Positions 1 through 12,500 of a stretch of 64,000 nucleotides of DNA are shown here, piece by piece. The DNA lies in contig CM037843.1 in the NCBI GenBank assembly GCA_021234535.1, positions 35,341,200-35,405,199 on the forward strand. Direction: 5' to 3'. The notes below the pieces were generated by a model. It searched no databases. It worked only from the letters and a program-made list of their open reading frames with translations, and was not told the DNA's origin. The position numbers and the translations under genes are program-made. Source of the stretch: Stichopus chloronotus. Lineage: Eukaryota > Echinodermata > Holothuroidea > Aspidochirotida > Stichopodidae. Every line of letters begins with the position of its first letter. Position 1 is the stretch's first letter.

Positions 1-860
1 CTATCATTGGGCAAATATGAAAAATCCTCTACATTGTAACTTGAAATCTGTAGAAAAAGAAGCATATTGCGTGAAGTTGTAAAATGACCAATATGGTACC
101 CACCCCAAAATGATGAACACCGATCAATGGCACCTACTTGCTAATGCAACAAACCTCAAGAATGTAAGATACAATCTGTAGGAGAAGTATTTTCATAATT
201 TCATGCAATGTCCATTCAAACCATTTGGGATCATATTGGACCTAATAACATCATGAAGGTGTACCACTACCATAGTAGTGTGACATAACCTTAACTGATG
301 ACCATAAAATCTGAAGGAAGTTTTCACATGATTTCATAAAATTGCCCATATGACCCATTTGGAACTTTGGACCTTAATATATTGAACTCTCTGGAGGATA
401 CAAGTGCCATAGTAGTGTTGTGACACAACCTCAGTTTAATACCATACAATCTGTAGGAAAGACGTTTTGCATGATTTACAAATGGCCCATTGAGGACCTT
501 GGACAAAAAATCCTCCACACCTTGACGGTACCACTACTATCATAGTAATGTGACACAATCTACACTCTGAACAATACAATCTGTGGGAGAAGGACCATTT
601 TGCATGATTTCGTAAAATGGTTCATATGGGACCTTGCACAAAATATCCTGTACACCCCACAGCTACATAACATAAACTCAACTTAAGCTTAGTATCATAC
701 AATCTGCAGGAGAGGTGTTTGCATGATGTCATAAAATCGGCCACATATGGTCCATTTGAACACAATGAAGGTACCATTACCTTAGTAGTGATGAAACATA
801 ACCTCATCTTAGTACCATGCAATCTGTAGTTCAAGCATTTTACATGATTTTTACAGGTAT
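1..860 (+). repeat. Family A tandem repeat array (about 145-bp units)
   Basis: Degenerate tandem units, each carrying the same ordered words: 'ttttgcatgatttcataaaa', 'ggcccatatgg', 'gaccttgga', 'aggtaccactaccat', 'gtgacacaacctcaa' and 'caatctgtaggagaag'. The same family recurs in forward orientation at 50046-50600, 59330-59690 and 60540-61480, and inverted at 48480-49027. Open frames here are short and explained by the repeat. The array runs off the left edge of the window. Confidence 0.8.
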
Positions 861-1254
861 TTACAGAAGAGGGTTCTGCAGGGACTCTTAATTATAAGAA
901 TTGAAAGAAAAAAGAGCAAAATCCATTGAGTAATACATTTTAATTTGTTGCAATATATGCGAATGATGGTTCTCTAAAATATATACTTAATGCTACTATG
1001 AAAATATTCAGCAACCTTTAAACAAAATATTTGTCATAACATATTTGGCTTCTTACCCCTGGTTTAGTCTTTTTGTTGGGCACTTTTAATACATACCCTG
1101 TCGAAAGAAAGCTTTACTTCCACATGGCTCTTAATTGTTGCTTTGGACTTATGGCTTAAGGTCACTTGTAGAAAAAAGGGTAATTTTGAACATTTACAAT
1201 TATAGATGGGGAAAATGCAAAAAAAGTGATTAGCTCCTTAGACATAATTGAAAA
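861..1254. other. Unannotated AT-rich spacer
   Basis: I see no gene, recognisable repeat or convincing splice pattern in this stretch. Confidence 0.5.
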
Positions 1255-2230
1255 TTATATTAAATCATTCCAAACTTGCAAGGTGAAGGAGTGCGAGTGA
1301 GAAATGACAGTGAAATGAGTTAAGTCCCTTAGACATATTGATGGCTTTGAAACAAAAACAAAAAAATGGATAAATTGAAAGTACAAGAAATTATAAGTAC
1401 AGCAATAACTGGACAGGAAAGAAATCAGAAATGCTGCAAGTTTTAACAACAGATGATTTTAACAACAGTTTGCCTCTCTTGATCCTGTATGTTGCTTGAG
1501 CCCAATAAATGCCAAAGAACTCCCATATTCCATTTAAAGAGAAAATGATGCCAAATGGAAACTTGCAACAAAATAGGAATACATCTGGGGACTACTTCAG
1601 CAGAAGGCACATGAATTATTTTGACTTGAATATAACAGCACACTGAGTACAAATTACCACCCTTTAGCAAAATAGCCCCACTTTATAAAATATGTTGGTA
1701 ACTGTGATTGCAAAGATTGCAAGATATTACAAAAAATGCAGAAGTAACTGGAATTACAAAAAGTACAGAAATAAACTGGAGATTCTGAAAGTTTTAGAGA
1801 TGATTTTGAAACAACAATACGTGAAGAAAAAGAAAAAAGGATGACAATTTGCCGTAGCTTATGTCTGCATATTGCTTGATCCCAATTAGTGACGACGAAA
1901 ACCCTGATTTCATTTTCAAGATGAGAGGATGCCAAATGGGAATCTGCAACAAAACAAGGACACTTTTGGAGGCTAAGTCATCGGAAGGGATATGAATCTT
2001 TTAACTAGAATACAACAGCACACTAAATACCACCCATTAGACCTGAGTGTCCTTACTGGAATGGAATGACATAAAAGACTTTGCAGGAATGACACATCTA
2101 TGAGCCTGACTGTAAAATCTGTTGGTAATTGCACAAGATACAGTATTTGAAAAGTACAGCAATAACTGAACAAAAAAAGCTGAAAGTATAAAAAAAAAAT
2201 AATGAATACTTTCCAGGAGACTACATCATT
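1255..2230. repeat. Degenerate tandem duplication, about 365-390-bp period
   Basis: The words 'aagtacag(c/a)aataactg' recur at about 1395, 1761 and 2152. 'gatgccaaatgg' recurs at 1547 and 1928 with similar sequence following it (cttgcaacaaaa against tctgcaacaaaa). This gives roughly two and a half units. No coding potential was recognised; the minus-strand open frames are out of phase between units. Confidence 0.6.
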
Positions 2231-3300
2231 TGCAATGGATAATGTTAAAATATGTTTTATTATTTTTTTTGTTTATTATTATTTTCTTTTGCATTTGAGG
2301 CTTAACTGACCTTAATGAATTCTGATCTCCATAAATGTCATAATTATATTGTGCACTCCTTAACTGTAAGTTAAATATCTCCTAGAACATTTGATGAAAT
2401 CCATTTTACTTCAGGGTCTCAACTTGATCCTGGCCGAGAGTCACAGCTTGACTCCATTTTCTTGGAGTCATGGCTCCTGTGGAATTTTTAAAACTATAAA
2501 TAACCATTCATGACAATCTTTTTTTTTTCCTTCTATATAAGAATAGATCTTCTTTTGCAAGTTAAATAAATAATGATATTAAAATCTAGTAAAGCTTTTT
2601 TACGTTTCTTTTCCCTATTAAAAGGCCTAGTCTATGTCTGACAAGTTCGACGATTAGCAAGAAGTCCAGTTCTAATACACCGACACTGTTTGGCATCCTT
2701 CCATTCTCTATACAATAATTCCTGTTCAAAATATCAATCTGTGTAGGAGGCAGTTATGACCTTGTTGAAAACAATACCAAGTAGGAGTCATGAATATTCA
2801 ATTTGTGATTACTTGACTCCAAAGAGATCAGAGTCACCTAATGAGCATCCTCTTAATAGAACAATAATACAAGGGTTTCAATATTGACTGCTATTGATCT
2901 CAAGCAACCTTTGTCTTTCACTTTTCTTTTCAAAAACAGTCTCAAATCAATATTGGAAAGAGTCCCCTACCATAGATACATGATGTCCTGAAGTAAAAGA
3001 CAAAGGATTTATTTAATTACATGATTTATTTATCTTATGATTCTTATCTATAACAATTATTTGAGTCGGCTGTCAGAGGTATACCCTGAAGCAATGACCT
3101 GCAACAATTTGAAATGAGAGCATAATTAACATAGAGGATACATAATCTTTCCAGATCCCTTCCAGCAACTCGAAAACTTACTCCAGTAATCTTCATAACA
3201 TCTCAATGTTGGACTAAACAATTTTCAGCAGCTATTGAAACAGATTTGAAAAGCAGGTGCCAAACAATGTAAAGTCAAATAATGTATACAAGTCCCATAA
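2231..3300. other. 3' flank of P450 copy A
   Basis: AT-rich sequence between the tandem repeat and the duplicated P450 block. Homology to the copy-B locus starts at about 3303, so this stretch lies outside the duplication. It contains the candidate poly(A) signals of copy A near 3008-3030. No gene was recognised. Confidence 0.5.
3008..3030 (-). terminator. Candidate poly(A) signals for copy A
   Basis: Two minus-strand AATAAA hexamers (plus-strand tttatt at 3008-3013 and 3025-3030) lie about 415-435 nt downstream of the copy-A stop codon. The position suits a 3' UTR end, but AT-rich sequence yields such hexamers by chance and no transcript evidence is available. Confidence 0.3.
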
Positions 3301-3443
3301 ACATTACAAAAGACAATAATGCATCATAATGTCTAAAAACAAATTACTCTCTTGCTTGGAATTAAAAAAAAAAGTCTATAATAGACATAGATCAAATTGG
3401 CTTAAGTTCTGCAACAGTCCACAGATTCAGCACAGTGATGTCA

Positions 3444-3518
3444 CTACTCTCGTGCGATGATACGGAGGGTGATGCCATTGTCTGGAATGACCGATCTCTT
3501 CCCAAACTTCAGTGGAAT
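3444..3518 (-). CDS. CYP3-like copy A exon 13 (C-terminus)
   Basis: Encodes residues 488-511, beginning [15 protein letters not shown] and ending IARE before TAG, with a second in-frame TGA directly after it. Acceptor AG is at 3519-3520; phase 0. This exon corresponds to the SRS6 end of CYP3A enzymes. Copy B differs here at L490P, K494T and R495I. Confidence 0.9.
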   Translation of the reverse strand: MPLKFGKRSVIPDNGITLRIIARE

Positions 3519-6500
3519 CTGCAATATCAAGAAAACTGAATAGTCAAATATTACATACTTGTCAGAGAACTTACTTATCATTTTAATGTAAAGATTATGA
3601 AACCCCAAAGCTGGTGCAATCACTCGGAGTCAAGTGTTTTGCATTGAAAACTGCCACAATCTACACCACACATGTACCTTACTGAGGTGAGAGTTTTTGT
3701 ACCTTTTTCCCCCTTAAAGATCCAAAGGGCAACTCTCTTTCACACTAAGCTAATCTTCTCACAGTAGCAGTATCTGCCACACAATACTCTCAGAGACATC
3801 TTGTCACTGTCCCAAATTTTCATCCGGATCACAAGCTATGATAAAATGACTGAGTTCTCACTCCAATGACAGCTGCACCGCTGAAACTTAAGATAGATTG
3901 CTGAAAGATGAAACAGAACACAAAAACCAGGAAAGAGGGTATGATGGTAAACACTCTTTTCTTCTACCTTTGATATTTTGAGTAAGTACAGCATACAGAT
4001 ATATCACATCCACAGATTTCAATGGCACATCAAACCAAAGGTACAAGGCAACACAAAGTGAACTACCTCCTTTAATGCAATGCAAAAAAAAATTGTAATA
4101 AAAATTCCTATGAGGTTCAAACTTGAAATTTTGAACATATTCAATTGCAAACAACTATCAGCATATGGCACACATGAGTCATGTTCATTTTGTTTTTGTA
4201 ATCACTGGACTAATATCATTTTAGGGGACAAACAAACAAAAGCTAAAGAATACTGAGTATGCAGTACATCATGATACATAAAATTCCATACAATGCAATC
4301 AGCAATCAAAGAGACCTGATTTATCACTCATGGAATAAAGGTTGCATACTCTGGAAAAAAAACTTTTCCACTTTACAACCAGGTCACCAAGACAATGTGA
4401 TCAACAATAATTCAAGAAAGAAAGGTCCCTTATCTTCATGAACAGTGAAACATTGCATTGTATTGATTCTACATGTTCAATACAGAATTACAGTAACATG
4501 CTGTCATTTACCTGTGTCTTCTCACAAGGTTCAAACTTGAAATTCTGAACCACCCTGACGATGGCGATTTTAAGAACCAGAAGAGCAAAGCGCATTCCGA
4601 TGCAGTTTCGAGGTCCTGTTCCAAAGGGTAGGTATGCAAAGGGATGCCTCTTCTCCTTGGCTTCTTTGGTAAATCTGTGCAAAATCAAACGGGAAGACCT
4701 TCTACAGGTATGTGGATACTAATGTCTCATGTTGTAAATGCAGGATACAGAACAAGATCTCAAACACATCACTGAAATGGGTACAGTATCTATTGTAGAA
4801 TGCTACAGCAGCAAACAGTTACCCTGGAAAGGATATCAATAAATAACTCATTTTTGGTATAAATACAAAATAGGTGCTTCACAACATGTAGCTAATGAAA
4901 TAGGCTTGTGCTCATGAGATAGTACCAACAAATCTCTTGATGCCAGGAGACAACAACTTGAACTGCAAACTACCAGTCATCAGTATTGGTAACTTCAAAT
5001 TTAAGACATAAATGAAAGTAATGTGCATTATTTTTGGATAATGACACTACTGGAAGTGGAATCATCGTCTCTGTAATATCAACAGGATTCACAGTACGAT
5101 TGAAAAGTTTTAAAGATCCTTCCTTGTAAAAAGTAAAGCGTCTTTCAATAAAAATTAATGGCTGACAAGTACAATGTTTGAGGGTCACTCTACCTTCCCA
5201 TTTTTGTGACATCAACCTTTTAAGACTCAACCTGAAGACTGTTTGATAAAAATGTTTGTGAAAGCCAGGTAAATGATGGAATGACCGACCTAACTACTTT
5301 ATTCACAAATTTTTCATAAATAGCGTATGCATATATAGAATTTTGTATGACAGGAAAAATAATTACATCTATTTCATTCCCTGTTACTGCCACAAATTTC
5401 ATAGGACCTCTACCATGAAATGTTTCAAGGCATGTCATGATGTGCACAAATCTTCAGATCGACGTTGAGAATTTGGGGTCATGTAATTGCAGTTCTTTTC
5501 ATAAAATGCTGCTCTTGCAAATATGCTTTATACAAATGTTTCAAACTCTGTTCAGTAGGTGCAAATTTAACAACTGACCTCAAAATAAGGTTTCTCAAAA
5601 TTGATCATAACATACAGGCACGAAAATAGGAAAAAACCTTTGAGGACAAAATCTGCAGGCATAGTATAGTTTCCAAAAAATACTTGTTGGCGATCTGAAA
5701 TGACCGTTCACCTACACAAAACTGATTCAACACTAACCACAACAAAGACTGATATAGTCAATGCATGCATGAACTCTCTTCTAATGTTCTATGTATGCCA
5801 GGTTTGGGCATTCTAAACCCAATATTTCCCTTTAACAGCCATACTCAAGCCATACACAACTCCATTCACCCTAATGTTGACATATCCGTTAATCCAGTCG
5901 TTTATGCGTTAAATTTGAACAAGAAAGAATTTACTGAATGCATAGACTTTTCAACATGACCACAACATTGTATTTCAATGGAAACAAACTGCCTTACCTT
6001 TCAGGATCAAACTTCTCTGGGTCCTCCCACAGATCAGGGTCATAATGTAATGCAATGATGTTGTAAAAGATGGCCATTCCTTTTTCGAAATGAAAGTCGT
6101 TTATTGTGATGTCCTCCTGACAGACACGATCAGCCCTGTAAATGCAAAATGTTGATATCTTTGAAAAATCAATGAGTTCTAGAAGTGTACGCATTTGTAA
6201 CACAGTAGGTACCAGTTTCATGCAACTATTGTGATTTGAATTCCTTGACAAGAGCTTCCAAATTATGTAGTATTATTCCTTGGTGTCCCCAATTATGAAC
6301 TTGAAAAATTTTGAAACAAGTAAGAATGAAAGAGATATTCTCATACTACCTTTGATGTACTTGTTTGAACGTATAGGGCTACTGAAACCTTCTATAGTCT
6401 AGTACGACATAACGTCACCATAAATTCTGGTTTTGTTCTGTGAGTCTAATGCAGTCTTTATTGAATTGTTCCTAATTAATCCTGAGAGTTTTAAGGCTGG

Positions 6501-9500
6501 CACATGCTCGCCTATTTAACTGCTGATGCATGCAAACAACTACATTCTTGCAGTCACCTTTAAGGATGAGACGGTCTGCAGTGTTCTGTTTAATGCTCTG
6601 GATGTGAAGACTGGGATATCCCACACCTCTGAACACAAGAATGTTCATGGGTGTGGGGGACATGTACACATTTGCAGAATGACGCTACAAAGATGGATGT
6701 CTGTAGGACATTCTCTGACTGATAAAACTGACTTACACTATACCAGGAGGATAAAGTCTCAATGTTTCACTCAGAAACTTATCCAAGTATTCCATTTTGC
6801 CAACTGTGTCATAGTTCACAGAATCCCTGTCAGGGGCAAGTTCTTGAACCTCTTGGAACAATTTCTCTTGCAGTTCCGGATGGAGAGCCAAAGAGTATGA
6901 CACAAAGGATAGTGCGGTATTGGTGGTTTCATAGCCTGCCAGAAAGAATACCAGGGACTACAAGGCAAAAATGACAATGGAAAAAGAAAAATAAAACAGT
7001 GATATGAAAACACATGGCCACAAAACAAGAAGGAAGGATTACCCATTGGAAAAAAAAAGCAAAAGAACAAAACGAACGTTCTTCTTGATTTTACGTTAGC
7101 TTGCAACTTCAACGAAAAGGAAATGTACGACCCTTGCAAGTTCCAATGCCCATTGTCTCACCAGTCAAATTTCATGGGGGCAATTCGTCCTGCCTAAAGA
7201 TGTTACACCTTGTCTGAGTTTTTAGAGTTTTCAGTTTAGCAAGTTTCTGACTTTCATTTAAAAATATTCTGTTCTCAAGTTTATTTGAAGTTCTCCCTGA
7301 GAATACTTGTTCAGCATTTCACTTTGAACCTCTCGACCTCAGCGTCTTTTGTTAGTCATTAAAGGCTTTTCAGATGTCTGTAGGATTGGTCTCCTTGAAA
7401 CACACATGAAGATTATTCAAGTTTTAATTGTGTCACTGGTCCTAACAGTTGATAAGCTACACATATTGACCATTTCAGTCAGTAATATTATTCTGATAAC
7501 TATTAATATCACAGCCATCTGGTGATAAAACAAACTCCTGATTGGATTCATTACAATCCTTTAAAGTATAAAAACTTTGACTCTGTAATATAAACAATGG
7601 TGTGAAGAACAGTAATATTTGAAGAGAACACAGCAAACCTATACTACCACTGCAACATCACACTAAGAATAAATTAGGTAGCTGTGCCATTTTACCATTC
7701 TGCCCCATCTTCTCCTTTTGCCTACTTTTCTTTTTCTTTGAACGTCAAATGCATTCAACAGCGGTAAGTTGCTTGGGCACATTAATTTCACTGCCACTAA
7801 CATTAACTAAAACTAATTTAATAACCTACCATTTGAAAATCTATAGCCTAAAGACTTGCTCATACTTCCAGTAAACTACAAACAGTATACCTATTGAAAT
7901 AATAATTTGGTGATGCCTCAGGTAGCTCTTTTTATGTCTCACACAACCAGTCAACAAAAAGTTTTAGTTTGCTACTTCAGGCATTAATTAGACTTCTGTT
8001 GACTATACAAAATCTGTACATCCCAGCAAAGGTGAACAAAATAATTATTAATGACAACAGAAAAGTTGGCAATTAACTTATCCTCCCTGTTGCCCCTTCT
8101 GTTTAAACAGACTTGACAGAACTCCTTATTCAGTTTTCCTGATGGGCCTGTAAGGCCTAGAGAACCCTTAAGGTTGGACATTTGAAGGTTCTTCTTTTTT
8201 TTATTTAAAATATTTCCAGGAGAGGGCCTTGAACACCCCTACAATAGACAGACCTTCAATACTCTTAATTTGACTGCTAAAAATGAGTCTCAAATTTTTC
8301 CAAATTTTAGATCTACAGTACTTCTATCATGGGTATTATCAAATGAGCCTTGCATATTCCAGTGACAGCTTTCACCTTGTGAAGAGATTAATGGCCAATT
8401 GCCAAATGTTGAATATTCATGCACCCCACATAGACCACTCCTCATACCCCCCCCTCTCTCTTCCTGCAGTTCTGTATCTCCTTTACCTCATCTTAATATA
8501 CACAGTGAATGTTTTCAGCCATACCTGAGCCATAATTTCCCCATCAGAAAGTTCAGCTTTACTGCTTTGATGGTGACTTTTATCTTCTTCACCAGCCAAT
8601 TCAGGGATGATCTCTGCAGTGTCACTGCCAAGTTCGTCGTTACTTCGGGCATCTACCATGAGTTGTAACATATCCACTCTCTGGTACGAAAACCGGGGGA
8701 AGTTACATGTGAATTTATCAGCTAATTAATTGTACTAAAATACAACTTAGGTGCAACAGACTGAATTTTAATGGTTTCACAGTAAACAGTACTTACTGCA
8801 ACAAAATTGTTTGAAAAATCTGAATATAAGGAGCCCAGTATCAAGCAAAGGATTCGTAACAGTTCACTATCCATCAGATTACCATCAGAGATACATCAAA
8901 GACTGCAGTACATCAGGTCTATTTTCACGATGAGATTTACTAAACCCCACCCCTGTTTCATGACATCCATTTCCCAAGTAACCCGCCATTCAGTTTTTAT
9001 CATTTTCACTTTTTTCCCTAATAATATAGGTACATTGGTTTGAGAGGAAAACAGCATTATGTCAGCTATTAACAAAAATAAAGGAAAATATCATATATGG
9101 TGCAATTATGGACTATCTTTGATACCTGTTAAAGAGGCTCATTGAGTTGCTTCACAAATTTCATGATATTGCATTACACCTGTTGAATATTACTCACATG
9201 TTCATGGTAAATAGTCAAACTAAGAGATTCTGAACATCTGGCACACAAATGAAGCAACAATGATAAGGTAAATAACAATCATAATGACTCACTGAAAATC
9301 TGTGACCAGACACTTTTACTATAAAGGTATTAATCACAGGCAATATTGTCACATTTTCAGTAAATGTTAGGAATAGATACATGAATCTTGAGGCTAATTG
9401 GAAGTATTGACATGTAATGGTTTCTTTCAAAATTTGCCACAAAATAAAGTATTAATTCAATGAGCCCTTTTATCACATGTGACAAGGTGGCGACACATAG

Positions 9501-12500
9501 CTACACAGATTACCTATAAAGTGATCATTAAAGATTCATGCAAGCAGGGATATAAACAATTATACCAATTCAGAAGCAAACTAATCATAATAGATGATTC
9601 TATCATGATCGAACAAATACATCCCGGACAGTTATCCTCCTGAAAAATAGCCCCTCTAGTGGGTGTTCTTTCACCTGGTGGTAAAAGACCAAGGATGTTT
9701 GTTGGGGGTAATTTGTTCGAAGGGGTTAATTGCCTGGCAACTGATTCTGCCTAAGGACATCCAAACAACAAATATCAAAAGAATGAAATCTGCAATGACA
9801 AAATGATGAATGAAATGCTTGAGATTTATTTCTAACCTTACTTCCTTGATCCTGTCTCATCTGCAATGCTTGCTGGGTAACATCCATAAAGAACTGTTTT
9901 GCTCTACTTGATGAAATCCCAACTTTGAAGTAGTTGTAAACTGGCGCAAGTTGAGGGACGAAAACTGCGTGTAAAGAAAGCAAACTTTTGTTTAAGTCAT
10001 GAGATTACACATAAATTTCAGGAGGAACTATCAGCGCATATCTCATGAGATTTACAATTGATTTGGAGATATGAAATATATATATGCCAACTAGCATTCT
10101 ATCAACATCCAATAGAGCATCTAGAGCTAAACAAATGAGGGCATTCGTAGTCATCACTCACATCACTACATTCCCTTACATGCCACCCTCCCATTCCCGT
10201 GCACTTCAAATTCACTGTGAAAAAAAAAAACAATTTCATCTATGATAAACTGGAAACCCTGGAAAAGTACTGGAAACGCTTTCACTTTAATGGATAAAGA
10301 GTTCATGAACCAATGATATTCGGTGCATCACAATAGCATTCACAGGACACAGTATGGAGAATGCAATCATGTATGAATAACTTGGGACAAGATCGACGAA
10401 AGTTTCATGATAATTTTTGCTGCATTCAGACTGATTCTATCAGTTGCATCAACTCGTAAATGTACGCAAAGAAGGTGTATTTATTGCATCCTACAGTACT
10501 GATATCAACTTAACTAACTCCATAGCAAAAAGGGATTACTGCCTTAGTGACCTTTTTCTCCACAATACCCCTTCCCCTTTTCTGCCACCATTAAACCTGG
10601 AGTATCTTTAGCATTGATGGCCATCATAGTACTTCCTACTTACTTAAAATGGGACACTAGCAAACCACTCAAGATGCTATATACAGTACCTTCATATACC
10701 TCAAAGGGCAAAATCTATGAGCATTTGACTACTGTTTTCAATAAACCTATGCACGGTTACAGCGCCTTCACAGCAACATATGAAACAGAAAATTTTCTAT
10801 TACAGAAGACAGTATGTACCAACCTGCAAGTAACAATGAAGGTTTTAAAAAGTTGATATTGAAAATTTCCTTTGCATATTTGACAAAAGGACTGTTTGGA
10901 TTTTCCTGAGAGTCAACCTGGATGCCAAATCCAGCTTTGGCTATGGTATCCATCGTAAGGTTGCCATAAACCCTGCAATGAAATGAAAGGTCAAATGACA
11001 GGTCAGACACAACTGCTGATGATCTGCTAGTTGAAATTGTTTTTTGATGAATTAAAACAGAATTTAAAAGTAACATATGGGGGACAATGGACTAATTTTC
11101 ATTGCATCCAGGTGCACTTTCTTTCAGACATGGTCATCACTGCATACAGTTCTGGTTGTTTCCGTAGCAATTCTTTGTGTTATTCTTTCTATATTTTCAA
11201 AATGAAAGGGTGTATGGAACTGAATGCCAGGGTAGGAATTGAAAAATGCTGAAGGAGGGCTTTTCTAAATCTCACAGGGTAAGGAAAAAAGCCCTTGTGA
11301 ATGCAGTATTCAAGGCCAAGGGCTCTTTTACCTGTTAAGGGAAGTAAGGAAGTTTAAGACAAATGGATGTGGCTTGCCACTTTCAACAATTGAACTGCAC
11401 AAAACATTTAGAATGTACTTACAGTGGGAGAACACCCCAGGATGAGAGGGGAAGGAATAGGCAATGTGGGAAGTCCCACACTAACTAAAATATGAAACAA
11501 TGGTAGAGCATTTCAGTGTGTTACTTAGAGCTTCCACCCCAAATGTGTGTGTAATTTACCAGCCGAATGGATTTGACGGCACTTATTAGATCCTCATATT
11601 CACAAATTGGTATACAAATTGCTTCTTTCAAAATCAACCAGGTTTTCAACACCAAAATACTTGTACGAGGGTTACTAAAGCTACAATGATTGACTTCATC
11701 TACTCTAGCAAATGCATATGTAAAAAAAAAATAATCAACCTAGTGAAGGTATATACTACTTAAAGCATGGGCATAATAAAGATGACTTCCCTGAATTGAA
11801 TACAGTGGATAGTACACCTCATTCAAAGTATGCTGCAAGACAATATTTTGCCCATTTTATCTACAGCTAACTATAATTTCACCAAGCTCTTTTAGATCTC
11901 AATTCACTGGCTGAAATTTTCATCTTTCTTGACGTAAGACTAAATTCGGATGAGCTGATAGGCCTTTTTGAATAGTTTATGCAACAGCCACATTACGACA
12001 ATCTCACTGCAGACTAGAATGGACTACGCAATTTCAATTGACGTATTAAATACATTTGGAGTGGATGCAATGAACGATTTGGGCAAACTAAATTTACCAG
12101 CACGAGGGAGATGTAGAATATTCGACTACATATGCCAAGTGTTTAATCAGATAACTGCCTAGGATGAATACATCCATCCTGTCCTAAATACATACTACTG
12201 CAGAAGACAGACATACTTGTCCTGTAAATCTGTAATACATGCACAAAACTATGCAAAACTTTTCAATATTGCAATGGCCCTCCTGCTCCCCCCCCCCCTT
12301 AAAAATGCAAAATTCTTAAACTAAGAAGCTTTGCAGTGTTTATAGTTTACTAGAATTTCGAGTCGGATAGGAACTCAGCAAATGAGTAAGAGTAAAGGAT
12401 GTACTATTTATTGGCTAGGTGATATGTGTTTTAGTTTTGTGCATTACCAGACACAGCTGCATGAAGTTTGGCCATAACGGATCTATTTGTCATATGCACT

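Noticed and set aside
9836..9842. Donor GGAA|gtaagg for exon 8 of copy A (and the same site in copy B)
   Set aside because: It has a stronger consensus but breaks the frame into RVDM of exon 9; AAG|gttaga keeps phase 0 in both copies.
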